Source: Achromobacter deleyi (GTDB taxonomy: Bacteria; Pseudomonadota; Gammaproteobacteria; Burkholderiales; Burkholderiaceae_B). Taken from it: 64,000 nucleotides of DNA. A program made the position numbers and the translations under genes. The stretch lies in assembly GCF_902859705.1 (NCBI RefSeq), contig NZ_CADIJO010000005.1, forward strand, positions 186,001 through 250,000. The letters are read 5' to 3'. Below, one piece after another: positions 10,901 through 17,122 of this stretch; position 1 is the stretch's first letter; the number at the start of each line of letters is the position of its first letter. The notes beneath the pieces are model-generated. The model made no database searches. It saw only the letters and a list, made by a program, of their open reading frames with translations, and was not told where the DNA came from.

Positions 10901-12272
10901 CACCAAGTACACGATCAACGGCCTGAACTCGACCAACGTCAATGACCTGATCAAGGCCATCGAAAAGCTGAGCGCCAGCGGCGGCACGAACTACGAAGGC
11001 GCCTTCAAGGAAGCGCTGACCTGGTTCAACAAGCAGCCCACGACGTACAACGGCAAGACGTTCGAGAACGTCACGTACTTCCTGACCGACGGCGACCCCA
11101 CGTTCAGCAATAACGGCAACAACGGCAGCGGCAGCAGCACCGACTACCGTGACATGAAGGACGCCGTCGACGCTTTCAAGGGCCTGAGCGGCAAGAGCAC
11201 GGTGCATGCCATCGGCATCGGCACCGGCGTGAACGAGGGCTACCTGAAGTTCTTCGACAACTCCAGCGTCACCGGCACGGGTTCCGTCTCGTTCCCGGGC
11301 GACTACTGGTGGAGCCCCAGCCAATCCGTCTCGGGCGCCGTCGGCCAGCCCCAGATCGTCAACACCGCCAAGGACCTGGCCGCCGCGCTGCAAGGCGGTT
11401 CGTCCAGCACGGACCCGGCCGCCGTCGGCAACGACATCATCAATGGCGGCGCCGGCAACGACATCATCTTCGGCGACACGCTTAACACGGATGGCACGGT
11501 GCTGAACTGGAGTTCCGTGGGCGGCCGTCCCAGCGACCTGCTGCAGGGTTCGGGCCTGAAGGCGTTGCAAGTGTTCCTGGAAATGCGTGACGGGCACCCG
11601 CCGACCAACAGCGACCTGTACGACTACATCAAGGACCACCACGCCGACTTCAACCTGGCAGACGACCCGCGCGGCGGCAGCGACACCATCCACGGCGGCA
11701 CGGGCGATGACATCATCTACGGCCAGGGCGGCGACGACATCCTGTACGGCGACGATGGCAACGACATCATCTACGGTGGCGCGGGCGACGACAAACTGTA
11801 CGGCGGCGACGGCAACGACCTGCTGCACGGCGGTTCGGGCAACGACACGCTGGAAGGCGGCAACGGCAACGACATCCTGATCGGCGGCAAGGGCGATGAC
11901 ATCCTCATCGGCGGCGCCGGCAGCGATACTTTCAAGTGGGAACTGGGCGACCAGGGCACCACTGCCAAGCCGGCGGTCGACACCATCAAGGACTTCTCGC
12001 TGGGCAAGCCTGCGGACGGCGGCGACATCCTGGACCTGAAGGACCTGCTGGTCGGCGAAAAGGACGGCACCCTGACCCAGTACCTGAACTTCCACAAGGA
12101 AGGCAACAACACGGTCATCGACGTCAACACGCAAGGCAAGCTGGGCACGCAGGGCGCGGACCAGAAGATCGTGCTGGAAAACATCGACCTCACGCAAGGC
12201 GGGCAGATGAACAACCAGGCGATCATCAACGACCTGCTGCAAAAGGGGAAGCTGAACGTCGACCACAGCTAA
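1974..12272 (+). CDS. lapA: Giant RTX adhesin, LapA/BrtA type, c-di-GMP-controlled surface retention
   Basis: A 3432-residue protein exported by type I secretion to the outer surface, where it promotes attachment and biofilm formation. Residues ~1-110 resemble the LapA retention module (GRAWIRNSDGSLTELRQG), which anchors the protein in the outer-membrane pore. A TAAT di-alanine site follows at 112-115. Next come a Gly/Thr linker (~160-182), one Ig/cadherin-like domain (~183-297) and 23 VCBS-type repeats of about 107 residues. A VWA domain with a MIDAS motif (DTSGS; Asp ~2926) covers ~2919-3143. Nine tandem GGxGxD nonapeptides and a C-terminal type I secretion signal end the protein. lapG and lapD follow directly. 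BrtA of Bordetella bronchiseptica is the closest described system I know of. The repeat number is probably variable between strains. Confidence 0.95.
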   Translation: MANSSPAVVTELTGRAWIRNSDGSLTELRQGSNVPAGSDIVTASGATVALQVENGMPIVIGESREVAVNGDMAGPLADPSEAAVAAPKGTDSDRLLAALQAGQDPFEVLDPTAATLTGGSGDDGGGSFVRLARILESTSPLDLAYPNPGRGTDTIDRASSGTGTGDGTGTGDGTGTGTGPATPVNNAPIAVNDTARVGEKATTSGNLLANDRDPDGDPLTIASVSGRPMTPGGITVTGSNGGTFVVQPDGSYTFVPGTSFQHLPEGQTATTTISYVVTDPSGATSTATVEITVVGANDPAQITASKPGDDAGAVTEDVVSTANGKLNVVDPDDGQSFFVAVADRPGTYGTFSIDANGNWVYSLNQTDPRVQALAAGEKLTETFTVTTADGTTSQVIITINGTNDAPTITGAATGDVTEDATVATVSGQLTQQDVDTSDTHTWSVNNDGKGTYGTFTVDQNGKWTYTLDNGSDKVQALAEGQKVTDTITVTVDDGHGGTATQVITIEITGTNDAPTITGEATGGVKEDAADTTVSGQLTPHDVDATDTHTWSVTDGGKGQYGSLTIDQNGKWTYTLDNTSASVQALAEGQKVTDTITVKVDDGHGGTALQTITIEITGTNDAPTVTGEATGSVKEDATDTTASGQLTQHDVDTNDTHTWSVNNDGKGTYGTFTVDQNGNWTYVLDNASKDVQALAEGQKVTDTITVTVDDGHGGKATQTITIDITGTNDAPTITGEATGGVKEDATDTTVSGQLTQHDVDTNDTHTWSVNNDGKGTYGTFTVDQNGKWTYVLDNDSKNVQALAEGQKVTDTITVTVDDGHGGKATQTITVDITGTNDAPTLSGTATGNVTEDGTTTATGKLDVADVDTKDTHTWTVGNDGKGEYGTLKVDQNGNWTYELNNDDPKVQALKAGEKVVDTITVTVDDGHGGKVTQEIKVTVTGTNDAAVITPHETDDDKGSVTEDGTLVTGGKLDVTDKDAGEANFKPQTGVVTEHGTFSIDANGTWTYELNNKDPKVQALAQGEKLTETITVTTADGTTSQVVITINGTNDDPTITGEAKGGVKEDATDATVSGQLTQHDVDTNDTHTWSVNNDGKGTYGTFTVDQNGKWTYVLDNASKDVQALAEGQKVTDTITVTVDDGHGGKATQTITIDITGTNDAPTITGEATGGVKEDATDTTVSGQLTQHDVDTNDTHTWSVNNDGKGTYGTFTVDQNGKWTYVLDNASKDVQALAEGQKVTDTITVTVDDGHGGKATQTITIDITGTNDAPTLTGATTGSVKEDAADTTVSGQLTQHDVDATDKHTWSVNNDGKGTYGSFTVDQNGKWTYTLDNDSKNVQALAEGQKVTDTITVTVDDGHGGKATETITVEITGTNDKPALSGTATGNVAEDGATTATGKLDVTDIDTNDTHTWTANNGGKGEYGTLTVDQNGNWKYELDNASDKVQALKGGEKVTDTITVTVDDGHGGTATKTIVIDITGTNDAAVITPHETDDDKGSVTEDGTLVTGGKLDVTDKDAGEASFKPQTGVVTEHGTFSIDANGNWTYELNNKDPKVQALAQDETLKETITVTTADGTTSQVVITINGTNDAPTITGEAKGGVTEDAVSNTASGQLTQHDVDTTDTHTWSVNNDGKGTYGSFTVDQNGKWTYTLDNTRANVQALAEGQKVTDTITVTVDDGHGGKATQTITIDITGTNDAPTLTGATTGSVKEDAADTTVSGQLTQHDVDTNDKHTWSVNNDGKGTYGSFTVDQNGKWTYTLDNASKSVQALAEGQKVTDTITVTVDDGHGGKATEIITVEITGTNDKPTLSGTVTGNVTEDGTTTATGKLDVADVDVNDKHTWTVNNDGKGAYGKFTVDQNGNWKYELDNASDKVQALKGGEKVTDTITVTVDDGHGGTATKDITVTITGTNDAAVVTPSKPGADAGIVTEDVTETASGKLNVTDKDAGEAVFKPQTDFQGKYGTFSIDANGNWSFKLDNNATAIQQLGAKDSLTETFTVTTADGTASKVVITINGTNDIPTITGATTGNVKEDGTQTTNGQLTQHDIDATDKHTWSFDNVGNSGKGQYGTFTLDQSGKWTYVLDNDSAKVQALTEGQKVTDTITVLVDDGNGGKATTTIVVDITGTNDAAVITPSKPGDDKGTVKEDSTLTAVGKLNVTDKDAGEAVFKPQTDFQGQYGKFSIDANGNWSFKLDNNAAAIQQLGAKDSLTETFTVTTADGTTGKVVITINGTNDDPTITGQATGDVKEDATSTTVSGQLAKHDVDATDKHTWSVNNDGKGTYGTFTVDQTGKWTYVLDNNSAKVQALAEGQKVTDTITVTVDDGNGGKATQTIVVNVTGTNDAPTLSGATTGNVKEDGTLTATGQLTKSDVDTNDTHTWSVNNEGKGAYGTFTVDQNGKWTYVLDNNSAKVQALTEGQKVTDSITVTVDDGHGGTATKTIVIDITGTNDAAVITPSTPGADKGTVKEDTIDTASGKLNVTDKDAGEAVFKPQTDFQGQYGKFSIDANGNWSFKLDNTATVVQQLGAKDSVSETFTVTTADGTTSKVVITINGTNDAPTITGLVTGNVKEDGTLTTSGQLTKQDIDATDKHTWTVNNGGQGTYGTFTVDQTGKWTYVLDNNSAKVQALTEGQTVNDVIRVTVDDGNGGTAYKDITVTITGTNDIAKISGQTTGTVIEDNTLLTSGKLTVSDADAGQSSVIAQNSVAGKYGTFSIDANGNWTYSLNNSLKAVQDLAPGKVLKESFEVTSADGSAKQTITVDVVGTNDAPTAADNATTVSAGAGHAFTTAEFNFNDGAEGNSLQSVIITRLPTDGTLTLNGQPVTVNAVISAADIASGKLVYTPSAAGQDTSFGFQVRDNGGTAYGGKDTSGEYNFAIKTNNFISGDNDGSGTGTKPPINGGSGDDIILGDKGGTVTTVEPGKNYNIAIVVDTSGSMSDPSGTKGLSRMQLTIDALKNLANSLKGHDGIVNVALIGFESSASTKYTINGLNSTNVNDLIKAIEKLSASGGTNYEGAFKEALTWFNKQPTTYNGKTFENVTYFLTDGDPTFSNNGNNGSGSSTDYRDMKDAVDAFKGLSGKSTVHAIGIGTGVNEGYLKFFDNSSVTGTGSVSFPGDYWWSPSQSVSGAVGQPQIVNTAKDLAAALQGGSSSTDPAAVGNDIINGGAGNDIIFGDTLNTDGTVLNWSSVGGRPSDLLQGSGLKALQVFLEMRDGHPPTNSDLYDYIKDHHADFNLADDPRGGSDTIHGGTGDDIIYGQGGDDILYGDDGNDIIYGGAGDDKLYGGDGNDLLHGGSGNDTLEGGNGNDILIGGKGDDILIGGAGSDTFKWELGDQGTTAKPAVDTIKDFSLGKPADGGDILDLKDLLVGEKDGTLTQYLNFHKEGNNTVIDVNTQGKLGTQGADQKIVLENIDLTQGGQMNNQAIINDLLQKGKLNVDHS
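2307..2318 (+). other. Predicted LapG cleavage site (TAAT, residues 112-115)
   Basis: Codons for Thr-Ala-Ala-Thr lie just after the retention module and just before a Gly-rich stretch. LapG proteases cut LapA-type adhesins between two alanines at about residue 108 (TAAG in Pseudomonas fluorescens). The position and motif here agree well, but cleavage itself is inferred. Confidence 0.75.
2868..10259 (+). repeat. 23 tandem VCBS-type repeats (~321 bp each) within the adhesin
   Basis: Each unit of about 107 codons ends in GTND (the first is preceded by GAND). Three sequence classes are visible. Class A carries SGQLTQHDVD. Class L carries TATGKLDV. Class P carries TADGT and ends in ITINGTND. In order the array reads P, AAAA L P, AAA L P, AA L P, A P, AA P, A and a divergent P-like unit. 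Stretches of more than 100 bp appear identical between distant units (around 4089-4224 and 5375-5513), which indicates recent duplication or gene conversion. Confidence 0.93.
11694..11933 (+). repeat. RTX calcium-binding nonapeptide block
   Basis: Nine consecutive nonapeptides of the form GGxGxDxxx (for example GGTGDDIIY and GGAGDDKLY), ending in GGAGSDTF. These repeats bind calcium and fold outside the cell. Two isolated RTX-like motifs occur earlier, near 10654 and 11443. The block precedes the secretion signal. Confidence 0.92.
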
Positions 12273-12280
12273 GGCTGTAT

Positions 12281-12310
12281 CCGGTCAGGGCCGCCCGCGG
12301 CCCTGACCGG
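12281..12310 (+). terminator. Perfect 13-bp inverted repeat after the adhesin gene
   Basis: CCGGTCAGGGCCG and its exact complement are separated by a 4-nt loop, 8 bp after the adhesin stop codon. There is no T-run directly after the stem, so it may be an attenuator or an mRNA-stabilising hairpin between lapA and lapG rather than a full terminator. Confidence 0.55.
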
Positions 12311-12385
12311 CCTGAAGCACAGGGCGCGGCGCGTTGGCAGCGCGGGGGATTTTTTCCGGATGACACCTGAATCTTCCGGAAAAAT

Positions 12386-13084
12386 GTGAAAATCCGTTTC
12401 ATGCCATCAACCCGCCGTTTCCGCGTCACGCTGAACCTGTGCCGATCGGTTTTGCTTTGCCTGGCGTGCGGCTGGGGCGGCAGTTTCGCCCTGGAGATCA
12501 ACGCCGACAAATTGCAGAGCCTGTCGGCCAGCCGCTATGGCGCCAAGGGCGCCAAGGCGGTGTCGAACTGGCTGCAACTGTTGCACACCCCGCCCCCCGC
12601 GCTTGAGAAAGACAGGCTGACGGTGGCGAACGATTTCTGGAACCGCGCCCTGCTGTCAGGCGATGACATCACGATCTGGGGCAAGGACGATTACTGGGCT
12701 ACCCCGCTCGAATCGCTGGGCAAGGGCGCGGGCGACTGCGAAGACTACGTCATCGGCAAGTATTTCACCCTGCTGTCCATGGGCGTGCCGGCGAACAAGC
12801 TGCGTTTCATCTATGTGCGGGCACGGGTCGGCGGCCCGGCCAGCAGCAGCCAGATCGCCCACATGGTGCTGGGCTACTACGAAACCCCGAACGCGGTGCC
12901 GCTGGTGCTGGACAGCCTGATTTCCACCATCCTGCCGGCATCGCAACGGCGCGACCTGACGCCGGTCTTCAGCTTCAACGCCGACGGCGTGTACGTCGAC
13001 GGCAAACCCGCCGCACCGGTTGACCGCCTCAGCCGCTGGCGCGATCTACTTCAACGCATGGAACGGGAAGGCATACGCCCCTGA
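12386..13084 (+). CDS. lapG: Periplasmic LapG-type cysteine protease (bacterial transglutaminase-like)
   Basis: A 232-residue protein with an N-terminal signal peptide (hydrophobic core ~19-34) and a BTLCP fold. The catalytic triad is visible as Cys118 in GDCEDY, His159 in IAHMVLGYY and Asp176 in LVLDSL; the acidic residues beside the Cys match the calcium site known for LapG. It is expected to cut the upstream adhesin at the TAAT site when not held by LapD. The start is a GTG at 12386; an ATG at 12401 would also keep the signal peptide. Its stop codon overlaps the lapD start by one base (TGATG), which implies coupled translation. Confidence 0.95.
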   Translation: MKIRFMPSTRRFRVTLNLCRSVLLCLACGWGGSFALEINADKLQSLSASRYGAKGAKAVSNWLQLLHTPPPALEKDRLTVANDFWNRALLSGDDITIWGKDDYWATPLESLGKGAGDCEDYVIGKYFTLLSMGVPANKLRFIYVRARVGGPASSSQIAHMVLGYYETPNAVPLVLDSLISTILPASQRRDLTPVFSFNADGVYVDGKPAAPVDRLSRWRDLLQRMEREGIRP

Positions 13085-15069
13085 TGTCCGGAACCAAGAC
13101 TATGTCCATACTTCGACAGCTCCTGCTCAGCGTCACCCTCGCGATCGTGGTGATCCTGCTGGGGACCCTGGCGCTCAGCGTCAACGCCGCCCGCGAATAC
13201 CTGTCGGGCCAGTTGCAGGTGCAAAGCACCGATGCCGCCGTGTCGCTGGCCCTGTCGCTGTCGCAACCGGCCAACAACGACCCGGTGGTGCAGGAACTGC
13301 TGGTGTCGGCGCTGTTCGACGGCGGCCATTTTTCGCTGGTGCGCCTGGCCGACCCCGAAGGCAAGGTGCTGATCGAGCGCCAGGCCCCCTCCGCGGGCGC
13401 CTCGGTGCCGCGCTGGTTCCAGGCGCTGGCGCCGCTGGACGCGCAGTCGGCCTCGCACGCGGTCAGCGACGGCTGGCGCCAGATCGGCGAAGTGACGCTG
13501 GTGGCCAACGACGCCTACGCCTGGGAAGCCCTGTGGCGCAGCAGCTTGCGCATGATCGCGCTGGTGGTGGGCGCGGGCCTGATCTGGGCGCTGTTCGCCT
13601 TTGCCCTGGTCGGCTGGATCAAGAACCGGCTGCTGCGCGAGATCAGCGACCACGTCCGCAGCATCGGCCAGGACACGCCGCCGCAGCAGATGCAGGCGCG
13701 CGTGTCGGAATTGACCGACGTGGTGCAGGCGCTGAACCAGACCCGCGAGCGCGTCTACGCCAGCGTCGAGGAGCAGAACGCCAAGATCGAATCGCTGGAA
13801 CTGGAATTGAACCAGGACCCGGTCACGCGCCTGCCTAATCGCAAATACTTCGTCAACGAATTCCGCCGCGCGCTCGAAGCCGGCCCGGTCCAGGGCGGCT
13901 CGCCAACCCGCGCGCCCATCGACGGCGGCCACGTGCTGGTATTCCGCCAGCGCGACCTGGCTGACCTGAACCGCCACATGCCGCGAGAATTCATCGACCA
14001 GTGGCTGCGCGCGGCCTGCGAACGCATCCAGGGCTCGCTCAAGTCGCTGCACGTGGCCAACCCCCTGCTGGCACGCCTGAACGGGTCCGACTTCGCCCTG
14101 CTGCTGCCGGGCTGCGCGGCGCCACAGGCGATGATGATCGCCGAACAACTGCGCGCCGACCTGCATGCCTCGCGCATCCCCGTCGGCGAAGGCCACCTGT
14201 GCCGCTGGGCCCAGGCCATGGCCGACTACAGCCACGGCAATCCGGCCGGCCCGGTGCTGGCGCGGCTGGATTTCGGCCTGATGCGTGCTGAAAGCGCCGG
14301 CAACGACCAGGTCGTCATCGCAGGCGCCGCCGATGCGCAGTCGCCGTCCGAATCCGGCGAACGCGCCTGGAAGGACGCCATCCTGTCGGCCCTGGAAGGC
14401 CGCCGCTTCGAACTGGCGACCGAACCGCTGCGCGCCGCCGATGGCGCGGTGCTGCGCACCGAAGCCATGCTGATGCTGCGCACCGCTCCCGATCAGGCGC
14501 CTATCCCCGCCACCCTTTTTATTCCGCCCGCGGTGCGGCTGGACCTGGTGGCCGAATGCGACCTGCAGGCCGTGGAACTTGGCCTGGACTGGCTGGCCGC
14601 CCACGAGGGCGAACTGGCCCTGCGCGTGGCCCTGCCCTCGCTGCGCGGCCAGAAATACCTGCGCCAGCTGGCCCTGCTGCTGACCGAACGCCGCGCGCTG
14701 GCCCGCCGCCTGTTCCTGGAAATCGACGCGCACGGCCTGGTCGAATGCCACGAGCAGATCGCAGCGCTGGCACGGGTGGCCTCGGAATTCGGCGCGCATA
14801 TCGGCGTGCGCCGCCTGGCGCAGCAATTCGGCGCGGTGGCGCAGTTGCACACCCTGCCGCTGTCGTACGTGAAGCTGGGCGGCGGCTTCGTGGGCGGCAT
14901 GTCGCAAAGCCCGGGCAGCCAGCAACTGACCGCATCGGTACTGGAAACCGCCCGCAAGCTGAACATCGCCGTGTACGCCGAAGACGTGCCGGACAGCGAA
15001 ACGCGCCGCATCCTGGCCGACCTGGGCATCACCGTCATGCGTGGGCCCGGCGTCAAGCTGCCCGCCTAG
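13084..15069 (+). CDS. lapD: LapD, inner-membrane c-di-GMP receptor with degenerate GGDEF and EAL domains
   Basis: A 661-residue protein. Transmembrane helices at ~9-31 and ~157-179 flank a LapD/MoxY-type periplasmic domain that contains Gly130-Trp131; a Trp at this kind of site contacts LapG in the known system. HAMP, GGDEF and EAL domains follow. The GGDEF motif reads NGSDF (333-337) and the EAL motif reads EAM (460-462), so both catalytic sites are degenerate, as expected for a receptor rather than an enzyme. Bound c-di-GMP should make the periplasmic domain sequester LapG. It is translationally coupled to lapG and followed by a strong bidirectional terminator. Confidence 0.95.
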   Translation: MSGTKTMSILRQLLLSVTLAIVVILLGTLALSVNAAREYLSGQLQVQSTDAAVSLALSLSQPANNDPVVQELLVSALFDGGHFSLVRLADPEGKVLIERQAPSAGASVPRWFQALAPLDAQSASHAVSDGWRQIGEVTLVANDAYAWEALWRSSLRMIALVVGAGLIWALFAFALVGWIKNRLLREISDHVRSIGQDTPPQQMQARVSELTDVVQALNQTRERVYASVEEQNAKIESLELELNQDPVTRLPNRKYFVNEFRRALEAGPVQGGSPTRAPIDGGHVLVFRQRDLADLNRHMPREFIDQWLRAACERIQGSLKSLHVANPLLARLNGSDFALLLPGCAAPQAMMIAEQLRADLHASRIPVGEGHLCRWAQAMADYSHGNPAGPVLARLDFGLMRAESAGNDQVVIAGAADAQSPSESGERAWKDAILSALEGRRFELATEPLRAADGAVLRTEAMLMLRTAPDQAPIPATLFIPPAVRLDLVAECDLQAVELGLDWLAAHEGELALRVALPSLRGQKYLRQLALLLTERRALARRLFLEIDAHGLVECHEQIAALARVASEFGAHIGVRRLAQQFGAVAQLHTLPLSYVKLGGGFVGGMSQSPGSQQLTASVLETARKLNIAVYAEDVPDSETRRILADLGITVMRGPGVKLPA

Positions 15070-15090
15070 CCATTTGCGGCAGGCGCAAAA

Positions 15091-15120
15091 AAGGGCATCC
15101 GCGGCGACGCGGATGCCCTT
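15091..15120. terminator. Bidirectional intrinsic terminator between lapD and the M48 protease gene
   Basis: A perfect 13-bp stem (AAGGGCATCCGCG and its complement) with a 4-nt loop lies between convergent genes. An A-run precedes it, giving a U-run for minus-strand transcripts, and a CT-rich tail follows on the plus strand. Confidence 0.85.
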
Positions 15121-15133
15121 CTTCTCTGTCGGT

Positions 15134-15973
15134 TCAGCGCGCCGCGCGGCCCTTGGACTGTTCGTACAACGGCAGCACTTGCTGCGCAGCGGCCTGCAGA
15201 TCGGTGATGCGCGACGCGGCCGACGGGTGCGTCGACAGAATTTCAGGCGGCGCATTGCCGCTGTCGGCCGCCCCCATCTTCTGCCACAGCGTCACGGCGG
15301 CGCGCGGATCGAAACCCGCCCGCGCCGCCAGCTCGACGCCCATGCGGTCGGCTTCGGTTTCGTGGGTGCGGCTGTTGGGCAACGTGAACATCACGCTGGT
15401 GAGCTGCCCGCCCAGGTCCGATGCGGCGCTGGACCCGGTGGCGATGGACAGCACCTGCAAGCCCAGGTTGGTGGCCATCTGCTGCGACACGCGCTCACGA
15501 GCGTGTTCGCGCAGCGCATGCGAGATTTCATGGCCCAGCACGGCAGCCAGTTCGTCGTCGGTAGGCTTGATCTTGTTGACGAGACCCGTGTAGACCGCGA
15601 TCTTGCCGCCGGGCATGCACCAGGCGTTGATCTCGTCGCTGGTCAGCACGTGCACTTCCCATTTCCAGCCGGACGCATCCGGACGGAACACGCCCGCCTG
15701 CGCGATCAGGCGCTGCGAGATGGCCCGCACCCGCGCAACCTGCTGGGCATCGCGGTCCAGCAGGTTCTTGGCCTGGGCCTGCTTGAGGATGTCGGCGTAT
15801 TGCTGGTTGGCTTCCTGCTCAAGCGCCTGCGACGGCACCATGCTGGACATGTATTGCGTCCGGTTGACGCCGATGGCGCCCGACTGGGTGGTGTTCATGC
15901 CCGTGCAGCCGGCCAATACGGCCAGGCCCAGGACGGCCGCCAGGCGGCGCAGCGGATAGCGGTTACGGCTCAA
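15134..15973 (-). CDS. M48-family zinc metalloprotease lipoprotein
   Basis: A 279-residue lipoprotein with lipobox LAGC (Cys23). The zinc site HEISH (148-152) is followed by ETEAD (205-209), which should give the third ligand. The length and architecture match periplasmic M48 proteases of the LoiP/YcaL group, which act in outer-membrane protein quality control. It lies 43 bp from the aroC stop and may be co-transcribed with it. No direct link to the Lap system is visible; the specific substrate is unknown. Confidence 0.9.
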   Translation of the reverse strand: MSRNRYPLRRLAAVLGLAVLAGCTGMNTTQSGAIGVNRTQYMSSMVPSQALEQEANQQYADILKQAQAKNLLDRDAQQVARVRAISQRLIAQAGVFRPDASGWKWEVHVLTSDEINAWCMPGGKIAVYTGLVNKIKPTDDELAAVLGHEISHALREHARERVSQQMATNLGLQVLSIATGSSAASDLGGQLTSVMFTLPNSRTHETEADRMGVELAARAGFDPRAAVTLWQKMGAADSGNAPPEILSTHPSAASRITDLQAAAQQVLPLYEQSKGRAAR

Positions 15974-16016
15974 TGTCGGCCTCCAACAGTGGCTGAAATC
16001 GGGAACCCGCCGGCCC

Positions 16017-17084
16017 TCAGGCGCGATCGCCGCACTGCCCGCGGTGGCGCAGGGCGTGGTCGATCAGCACCAGGGCCAGCATGGCTTCGGCGATGGGCGT
16101 GGCGCGGATGCCGACGCACGGATCGTGGCGACCCAGCGTCTGCACCATCACCGGCTCGTTGGCGCGGTTGACCGAACGGCGCTCGACCCGGATGCTGGAC
16201 GTGGGCTTGATGGCCAGCGACACCGTCACCGGCTGGCCGGTGGAAATGCCGCCCAGCACGCCGCCGGCATGGTTGGTCAGGAAACCGTCGGGCGTGATTT
16301 CGTCGCCGTGCTCGGAGCCGCGCTGCGCGATACAGTCAAAGCCGGCGCCGATGGACACGCCCTTGACGGCGTTCAGGCCCATCATCACGTGGGCGATGTC
16401 GGCGTCCAGGCGGTCGTAGATGGGTTCGCCCCAGCCGGCCGGCAGGTTTTCAGCCACGACCTCGATGCGCGCGCCGACCGAATCACCGTCGCGGCGCAAC
16501 TGGTCCATGTAGGCTTCCAGTTCGGGCACGACATCGGCGTTGGGCGCGTAGAACGGGTTGTTCGGCACTTCGTCCCACGACACGAACGGGATCGGGATAG
16601 GGCCCAGCTGGCTCATGTAGCCGCGCACCTTCACGCCGTACTGTTCGGCCAGCCACTTCTTGGCCACGGCGCCCGCGGCCACGGTGGGCGCGGTCAGGCG
16701 GGCCGACGAACGGCCGCCGCCGCGCGGGTCGCGCAGGCCGAACTTGCGCCAGTAGGCGTAGTCGGCGTGGCCGGGCCGGAAGGTGTCGGCAATGTTCGAA
16801 TAGTCTTTGCTGCGCGCATCGGTGTTGCGGATGAGCAGGCCGATGGGCGTGCCGGTGGTCAGGCCTTCGTAGACCCCTGACAGGATTTCGACCTGGTCGG
16901 CTTCCTGGCGCTGGGTGACGTGGCGCGACGTGCCGGGGCGGCGGCGGTCCAGTTCAAGCTGGATATCGGCGGCATCCAGGGACAGTCCCGGCGGACAGCC
17001 ATCGATGACGCAACCGATGGCCGGCCCGTGGGATTCGCCAAAATTCGTGACGGTGAACAAGGTACCGAGGGTATTGCCGGGCAT
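16017..17084 (-). CDS. aroC: Chorismate synthase
   Basis: A 355-residue enzyme that converts 5-enolpyruvylshikimate-3-phosphate to chorismate, the last step of the shikimate pathway, using reduced FMN. The family signatures are present in order: GESHGPAIG near the N-terminus, the Arg/Gly-rich RGGGRSSAR segment in the middle, and the conserved C-terminal region ending in ATPIAEAM. The length is normal for the family. It is a housekeeping gene, unlikely to be functionally tied to its neighbours. Confidence 0.98.
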   Translation of the reverse strand: MPGNTLGTLFTVTNFGESHGPAIGCVIDGCPPGLSLDAADIQLELDRRRPGTSRHVTQRQEADQVEILSGVYEGLTTGTPIGLLIRNTDARSKDYSNIADTFRPGHADYAYWRKFGLRDPRGGGRSSARLTAPTVAAGAVAKKWLAEQYGVKVRGYMSQLGPIPIPFVSWDEVPNNPFYAPNADVVPELEAYMDQLRRDGDSVGARIEVVAENLPAGWGEPIYDRLDADIAHVMMGLNAVKGVSIGAGFDCIAQRGSEHGDEITPDGFLTNHAGGVLGGISTGQPVTVSLAIKPTSSIRVERRSVNRANEPVMVQTLGRHDPCVGIRATPIAEAMLALVLIDHALRHRGQCGDRA

Positions 17085-17122
17085 AGGAAGTCAACAGGTC
17101 GTGAGTTTGCAAGCAACCCCGA

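Noticed and set aside
13051..15255. 734-codon open frame antisense to lapD
   Set aside because: It mirrors the GC-rich third positions of lapD, is His/Gln/Arg-rich without domains, and covers the terminator; lapD itself has clear family motifs.
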